64,000 nt of DNA, from NCBI GenBank assembly GCA_949751835.1, contig CATKHK010000064.1:216001-280000 (forward strand), given 5' to 3'. The notes under the pieces are model-generated. The model was not told where the DNA came from, did not search any database, and saw only the letters and a list, made by a program, of their open reading frames with translations. This stretch comes from Blepharisma japonicum. Its lineage: Eukaryota; Ciliophora; Heterotrichea; Heterotrichida; Blepharismidae. Below, in pieces: positions 58,057-64,000 of this stretch. Position numbers and translations under genes: made by a program. Position 1 is the stretch's first letter. Each line of letters opens with the position of its first letter.

Positions 58057-60210
58057 TTATATATTCTGTGAACTTGCTATATATTGCAGCTGCTGTTTAG
58101 CTCAATTTCCAAGTCGTTTCCTACAATTAATGTTAATGCAGGCCTCTTTGTCATGTGCTTGGCATTCAATGCATATATCTTGATTGCAGCATTCTTTCAT
58201 TATGAAATAATCTAAATTTTTTTTCTCCTGGCAAGGCCCAGCGCATCTCGCAAATAAAATCTTATCAAATTCCATTAATAAGTTGCGATCGGCAGCTATA
58301 CCGCATACTTTACATTTCTTCGCTAGATAACTTTCATTTATGCAACGATTACACATCAAATGACCCTTGCAAACTGTTCTCAAGCTATTTCCAATAAAAT
58401 ACAACAATTGATTGCATCCTTTGCAGATATCTTTCTCGTGTGAAATTTCCATTGAATAAGTTTCTCTACACAAAGGGCATCCTGTCTTTCCTCTTCTCAT
58501 GCTGTTCGCCAAGCATTCTTTACATTGGTGTTTGCATATATCATTTTCAAAGCACAATTCGTCTCTTAGCTGTTTTCGACAAGAACAACACTCATAAATG
58601 GTATCTTCAGTAAAATCCATATAGGCTTCTCTTTGTATCTTGTCTTGATCTATTTGTCGCTTATTTCTATCAAAGTCATAGATTTCATATTCATCTCCTA
58701 AAATAGCTTCCAAATCTTTTTCAAGCAATTTTTTTTTGCATTTTGGGCATATTGATTTGTATCTTTCTTCTTCATAAGTTGTTAGAAGAATTAGGTTTTT
58801 TGTGCTTTTTCGTAATACATCGATGGAACATTCTTTGCATAATTTATGATTGCAGCTTGTAACTCCCTGATAAAATTTAACCTGACATCTATCACAATGA
58901 AACGAAGATAAAAGAGAAGAAAAAGCGAGTTTCATTGGCTCAGGAGCATTCTCTGTTAAAGCATATAATGACTTATATATTTCAGTATGAGATCCACTAA
59001 GGAACATTTTACGATGATTTAGTAATCATGATAAATTTTCAAGAATGTCTGGTATTATTATCAATGATAATTTTTCTTCATTAATTTCGTCTTTTGGATC
59101 ATCATGATAATATACTTCAGCATTATCGCTATCGTATTCATCGCTATCATAGCTTTTATCAAGATCGATGTTTGCTACGTTTTTATGTGGGGTTTCCCTA
59201 TGCAATTTTACGTTGAAGATCTGAGGTGGAGTAGCTAATTTACTGGGAATTATATCTTTTCCATCAATCTCAAAAGGATTCTTTTTTTGTAAATTTTTTC
59301 ATGAAGGTGGTGGTATAATTTCAGTAATTTTGTTCTGCCAATCTACTTCAAATGAATCTGTCGTTTTTGAATCTCTACTCTGATTGCTTGAATTTTCGTC
59401 TTCACTCGAATTTCTTGAATTTTCATTTTGATGGAGAAGTGACTGAGGCTTATATTGAGGTGCTTGGCTTATCTGATCAGATTCTTCTTTAAAAAATTGG
59501 CTTTTTGGAATAAAAACAGAAGGAGTTGGGATATTTGCTTCATTAAAGATAGAGCTACTCTCTGATGGAACATTTCGCTCTGTATCATTTATTTCGTTTT
59601 CTGAAGTTTCATTAGAAATTGGATAATCATATATTCTCGGTTCTATGCCTAATGATGAAATCTCACATTCATGAGGATTTTTTTGGGAAATAGGAAATGG
59701 GCTTTTGTAATTAGATAAGGGTTCTTGAATTTTTGGATCTAAAATATTTTTATCAAGTTTATTTGGGAATATACTTGGTATCTCAGGAGTGCAATTTGAA
59801 GTAGAAAGTGGAGGAGGAGGAGGAGGATTAGGAGTAGGAGTAGGAGGATAAGGGTTAGATTTTGCAATGTCATCACGACTATGAAGTTTAAATTCACCTA
59901 CAGGGGGTGGAGGATGCTTATTTTCAAGTCTCTGAGTTTCTTTGAAATTTTGTTTTTGGTGATGCGTCTTTTCTTCTGCGAATGGGTTTGGAAATGAAAA
60001 AGGGTTATTTTGCATTTTATTTGGTGTTTCATTTTGGTTGGAAGGCAGAGGGTTACTAATTAAGGGTGCTGACTCTGCTTCCATGCTTCCATTAATAATT
60101 TTTCTTTCTTGAATCACTTCTAATAAATTCACAGTTTTATGAATTGATGCCTCTCTTAATTCTTCAGTATCTTCTACATTTTCATCATAGTTTTTGATTC
60201 TATCTGTCAT
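58057..60210 (-). CDS. Multi-RING zinc-binding protein with Pro-rich N-terminus
   Basis: 717 aa, one exon; TGA-Trp codons join pieces that look like separate ORFs. Residues 1-400 are disordered, with a polyproline tract (TPTPNPPPPPPL, about 123-134) and Ser/Asn/Glu-rich sequence. From about 435 to 700 there are several RING-like clusters: CDRCQVKFYQGVTSCNHKLC, CPKCKKK, CCSCRKQL...CKHQCKECL, CPLCRE, CKGCNQLL, CNRCI, CKVCG. This suggests a RING E3 ubiquitin ligase with repeated zinc modules, perhaps RBR-like, though I cannot map RING1-IBR-RING2 with certainty. Confidence 0.68.
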
Positions 60211-60471
60211 TTATAAAATTTTATTTAGTTAATCAAGCTTAATTAATAATTTAAGCACCTTTGTTTAAGAACTTATATACTTGCATGAATCCATTCTCCT
60301 CTCCTCAGAGATCACATTGATCTATGCGGTACATCTAAGAATTAGGAGGATAAGCTTTTTATCTCATCAATTTACAGTATATGTTCTTCATAAGAATTAT
60401 TTTTATTTTATGTTTTTCTAGTAATTTCTTTATTGATAATTGAAAATAATAATTTGAAATTCAGTTAAAAT

Positions 60472-61203
60472 ATGTCATTTGAACTAAACAGTCAAGACCA
60501 AGACACAGGTGACCATACTAGATTTGCTGAGGCTAAATCTATGCGAAAGCGTACTGAAGAAGATGCCAGGCTCTTAGCAAATCGTATAGCCCTTCTCAAA
60601 CAAGAAGAAGCCAAAGCTCTCAAAAAGATTGAAGAGACTAGAAAAAAGGCAAAAGAAATTGTTGACATGAAAGCCAGAAACATGGAAATGCAGCGCAAAA
60701 AAGAAGAAGAAAAAAAGCAGCAAGAAGAATCAGAAAGGAGACGCCAAATGGAAAAAAAGCAGCAAAAAGACCGAGAAAGGAAAATGAAGGAAAATCGTTC
60801 ACATTCGTTAAAAAATAAAATCCAGAATGAAGCTCAAGCACTTAAGCAAATGAGGCAAGAGAATTTGGAAGCGATAGAAGCCAAAAGAAACGAAGAAAGA
60901 ATGATGAAAATTTCGATAAAGGAAAAAATTAATAAGGATAAATTTGAAGCGGAAGAAAGGAGAAGGAAATTCGCTATGGAAAAGAAAATGGCCTTAAAGG
61001 CAGAAATGGAAAGAAAGATTGAGGAAGAAAATAAAATAAGAAGGGAGAAAGAGGAAGAAGTCAATAAAATGGAGCAGGAGGAACTTGAATTGATTCAAAG
61101 GCTACAAAACACACAACTTCTGCAACGAACTGCATATGAAGAACTAGAAACGGCAATTGCTGGACAAGTTGATGTGGATACTGTTTTAGGTTCACGATAT
61201 TAA
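60472..61203 (+). CDS. E/K/R-rich coiled-coil protein
   Basis: 243 aa, one exon, no Trp, TAA stop. Almost entirely a single charged alpha helix or coiled coil (residues 22-220), starting after a short Asp/Gln-rich head and ending with a small tail (VDVDTVLGSRY). Proteins of this make-up are common in ciliate basal bodies and cortex, but I do not recognise the family. Confidence 0.7.
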   Translation: MSFELNSQDQDTGDHTRFAEAKSMRKRTEEDARLLANRIALLKQEEAKALKKIEETRKKAKEIVDMKARNMEMQRKKEEEKKQQEESERRRQMEKKQQKDRERKMKENRSHSLKNKIQNEAQALKQMRQENLEAIEAKRNEERMMKISIKEKINKDKFEAEERRRKFAMEKKMALKAEMERKIEEENKIRREKEEEVNKMEQEELELIQRLQNTQLLQRTAYEELETAIAGQVDVDTVLGSRY

Positions 61204-61474
61204 ATGATATTTATTAAGCCATATAGATTTTTTATTTTAAAAATGAGATATCTTGAAATCAGTAAAAATATAAAGATAAAATTAAAATTTAACTTAATTT
61301 AATTTAATAAATTTTATTTAATTTCTTAAAAGATAAATGAGCACAGCTTTTATATATTACGAAATAAATTATTCTATAAAATATATTTCAAATTGACTAT
61401 TTTGATTTTTTAGCTCTTTATTAATTTAAAGCATATATTGCAAAGCTCTCATAAATATTTCATAGTTATTATAA

Positions 61475-63709
61475 ATGTTTAATGCTTTTCATCAAACTCC
61501 ATTCTTAACTACAGCTCATGAAACAACAGAGCTATATAGCACATCACCAGTGTCAACTTTAAATAAAGAATTTGATTTTCGAGATCAAGAATACGAAGAA
61601 TTTCCTGTTGAATATACAAGTGAAAGAACCAAATTTTTATGAAACCGAATAAGAAATGCAGCGTTTATTATAGCCAGGTTAAATTTGATGTCAAAAGATA
61701 TCCAAACATATGGATCTACAAGGCAATGCTTCAAAAACGTTGAAGACGATATTATAACTCAAAAAATGCCCAAATACTTATTTCACCCTTATGGAAAATT
61801 TAAACTGACTTGAAATTTTGTTATGATTCTGCTCATGCTTTATACAGGATTTATTACACCTTATATAACCTGTTTTATTGATAATATAAGTGATCCTTTA
61901 TTTTATACAGAAATTAGTGTAAATATTTTGTTCTTTTTGGACACCATTTTTACATTTAATTCGGCTTATTTTGATCGAGCAGAGATGCTTATTGTTAATA
62001 GAAAACTTATAGCAAAAAAGTATATTAAAACATGATTTATTGTTGATATTGTATCTATTTTTCCTTTTGATATAATCACAGGAAATTATTCTGGAGGATT
62101 GATCAATATTCTTAAGGTTTCCAGACTTTATAAAATGTTTAGATTAATAAGACTTATGAAAATGATGAGATTCGCAAAATCAAGAGCATTCTTAGACGAA
62201 TTTATTGATAAACTAAAATTAAGCAGCGGATTTATTAGTATGTGCAAATTTATGTTTATTGTTTTAGTCACTGTCCACATTATCGGATGTTTTTGATACT
62301 ATATAGCTAAATTAGAAGATTTCACTCCAGAATCATGAATAGTCAGAAGCAATTTAATTGATGGCTCAAATTTTGAAAAATATGTAGCTTCAATTTATTT
62401 TGTATTCACAACTTTGACTACTGTTGGATATGGAGATATAACTCCACTTAATAATGATGAAAAAATTTTTGCAATGTTTTTAATGGCATTTGGCATTACA
62501 TTTTTTTCACACATAATTGGTAATATCCAAAATATCTTGAACCAAAAAGACATATCAGAATTGTCATTAAGAACCAGAATTCAATCACTTCAAGAATTCA
62601 CAAGAATTGCAAAAATCCCTCCTGAACTTCATCAAAGAATCAAAACAACCATTCTAAAAACTCATCTTCAAAATGTGTCAAGGTGATCTGATCAAGAAAA
62701 TTTGCTGAAAAATATCCCTGCTAGGCTTAGAGTTGAAATTTCAACGCATTTAAATACAAGAATTGTAGAAAGGATTTATTTTTTTAAAAATAAAGAACAC
62801 TTATTTTTAAGTTTTGTAGTTCCTAAACTGAAAACTGCTCATTTATTATTTAGAGAATTTTTGTATAGAGAAGGGGATTATGCAGAGGAAATGTATTTTT
62901 TAGATATTGGTAGAGTGCACATTAAAGCTATCAATGGAATAACTTTTTGAACTTATTCCAGCGGGGCTTACTTTGGCGAAGTCGAGCTTATCAATGAAAT
63001 TTCAAGAGAGCATACAGTTCAAGTTTCATCAAAAACGATAGATCTATTGATATTATCTAAGCCAGATTTTCTTAAAATGTTAAAGAATTTTCCTCAGGAA
63101 GAAAAGGAAATTAAAGAAACATCAGCAATCAGAAAAATGAAGCTTGAAGTTGCTAAAAGTCATGTTTTAGACTTAGCCTTACCACATCTAAATCTTGAAC
63201 AATTAAATGAAGATTATGAGGATAAGTGCAGCATTGATATGACTCATGGATTAGAAAGAGGAACTACTCGAACAGAGATGCTATCAGATCTTACTAGAAT
63301 TGAGAAGAAAAATTTTACTCAGCTCTGATCTGATGCCATCAAGGGAAAGAATGTCAAAGAGCAGTGAATTTTCCCAAATAATTCACTTAGTAGTCCTTCA
63401 AGTTCAAATTATACTAAAAGAAATTTTTTATTTAAAAAAGTTAACAAGAAGAAAAAAAAAACAAAAGCGGAATGGCTAAGTGAACAAGGAATTGAAGAGA
63501 TCTTATATGGATTGTACAAAAATCCTTTCATAGAAACTTTTCATGAGATAAAGGAGACTAATGATTCAAAAGAGAATATTGCAAAACAAAATAAAGATGA
63601 AGAAGAGGAGGTTCAAGCAAATCTTCAGAACATTACAAATAATCAATTACTCTTTATGCAAAATATTGATACTTTAATGGAACTTTTAAAAATTGAGCAT
63701 GGGAGCTAA
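61475..63709 (+). CDS. Voltage-gated potassium channel with cyclic-nucleotide-binding domain
   Basis: 744 aa, one exon with TGA-Trp codons. Six TM helices: S4 carries spaced Arg/Lys (RLYKMFRLIRLMKMMRF), and the pore has the potassium filter TTVGYGD (GYGD at 318-321). A C-linker (about 345-440) leads to a CNBD (about 450-560) with GDYAEEMYFLDIGRV and FGEVELINEISREHTV, keeping the Glu and Arg that hold the cyclic phosphate. This is the EAG/HCN/CNG superfamily, likely at the plasma or ciliary membrane. C-terminus is Ser/Lys-rich with a final coiled coil. Confidence 0.92.
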
Positions 63710-63891
63710 TTTATAGTGCAAATAAAATTGTTTTCATATTTTATAATTAGTGTTAATTATAACTTATTTAATAGAATAATTTTTATTAAAATATATTTAA
63801 TGAAAATACTAATATAAACATTAAAATAATTATTTCAAATAAAACTAAAGATAAGACCTATACCCCAGCAGAGCTAAATATACAGGGGGTG

Positions 63892-64000
63892 ACAAATCGA
63901 AGGAAGGAGGCTGGATCTCAGTAGATCGTAAGACAAGCTTACTCTCGTACGTACAATCCCTCGTTCCATGTAAGTGGTCTGCAAAAGATTTGTCCCAGTC
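63892..64000 (-). rRNA. Large-subunit (28S-type) rRNA, 3' end only
   Basis: Read on the minus strand, the last 109 bases follow the eukaryotic LSU 3' end: a block GGGATTGTACGTACGAGAG then TTACGATCTACTGAGATC, then a final GATTTGT, paralleling the yeast 25S end (GGGTATTGTAAGCAGTAGAG ... TACGATCTGCTGAGAT ... GATTTGT). The mature 3' end is placed at about 63892. The rest lies beyond the window. It is convergent with the potassium-channel gene, 182 bp away. Confidence 0.88.

Noticed and set aside
59810-59850. GGA-repeat microsatellite
   Set aside because: It is the polyproline coding of the multi-RING protein on the minus strand.

Overview
The window looks like macronuclear DNA of a heterotrich ciliate, most probably Blepharisma. 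Three things in the sequence say so. (1) In many conserved genes TGA sits exactly where the family has tryptophan (kinase DIW, Rab WDT, WD40 'IW', NAA35, GBP), while TAA and TAG end the genes. (2) The genes carry introns of 15 nt (one of 16), all GTA...AG, nearly all with an A six bases from the 3' end. (3) Intergenic DNA is short and very AT-rich, with gaps as small as 11-12 bp. Stentor shares the tiny introns but keeps the standard code, which is why I favour Blepharisma. Coordinates below were re-derived by hand with TGA = Trp and intron removal, so they often join or extend simple standard-code ORFs.

Layout. 1-6.8 kb: importin-4-like karyopherin (runs off the left edge), GSKIP-domain protein, small membrane protein, NEK kinase, SEC61 gamma. 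7.4-9.8 kb: tandem pair of unrecognised paralogues. 10-16.2 kb: 14-3-3, an eIF4G-like protein with two PAM2-like motifs, a Myb/SANT-like protein, a seven-TM protein. 16.3-28.1 kb: NAA35, a PMP34-like carrier, Rad21/Rec8 kleisin, a Rab without C-terminal cysteine, a coiled-coil protein, exocyst Sec6, a Kelch-NAD kinase fusion, a GST. 28.1-29.3 kb: the only large gap, holding a stop-punctuated, possibly decayed coding frame. 29.3-42.9 kb: a 1466-aa CH-like/helical-repeat/coiled-coil/EF-hand-like protein, a coiled-coil protein, a mitochondrial helical-repeat protein, DMAP1/Swc4, and a guanylate-binding protein fused to a zinc knuckle and PX domain. 43-54.6 kb: a WD40-cation channel fusion, Rab21, a Tra2-like splicing factor, small unknowns, a CDPK, an ankyrin-tailed membrane protein. 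54.8-63.7 kb: a myotubularin lacking its catalytic Arg, ATG8, a multi-RING protein, a coiled-coil protein, a CNBD potassium channel. 63.9-64 kb: the 3' end of LSU rRNA on the minus strand.

Neighbours are mostly functionally unrelated eukaryotic genes, but there is a membrane-traffic theme (SEC61G, two Rabs, Sec6, myotubularin, ATG8, PX-GBP) and a cortical/ciliary signalling theme (NEK, CDPK, channels, coiled-coil proteins). I see no mobile element, CRISPR, tRNA or telomere repeat. The most unusual items are the domain fusions (Kelch-NADK, GBP-zinc-PX, WD40-channel), the eIF4G with tandem PAM2-like motifs, the dead myotubularin, the intron regularity (invariant A at -6, one stop-free in-frame intron), and the decayed frame at 28.4-29.1 kb.
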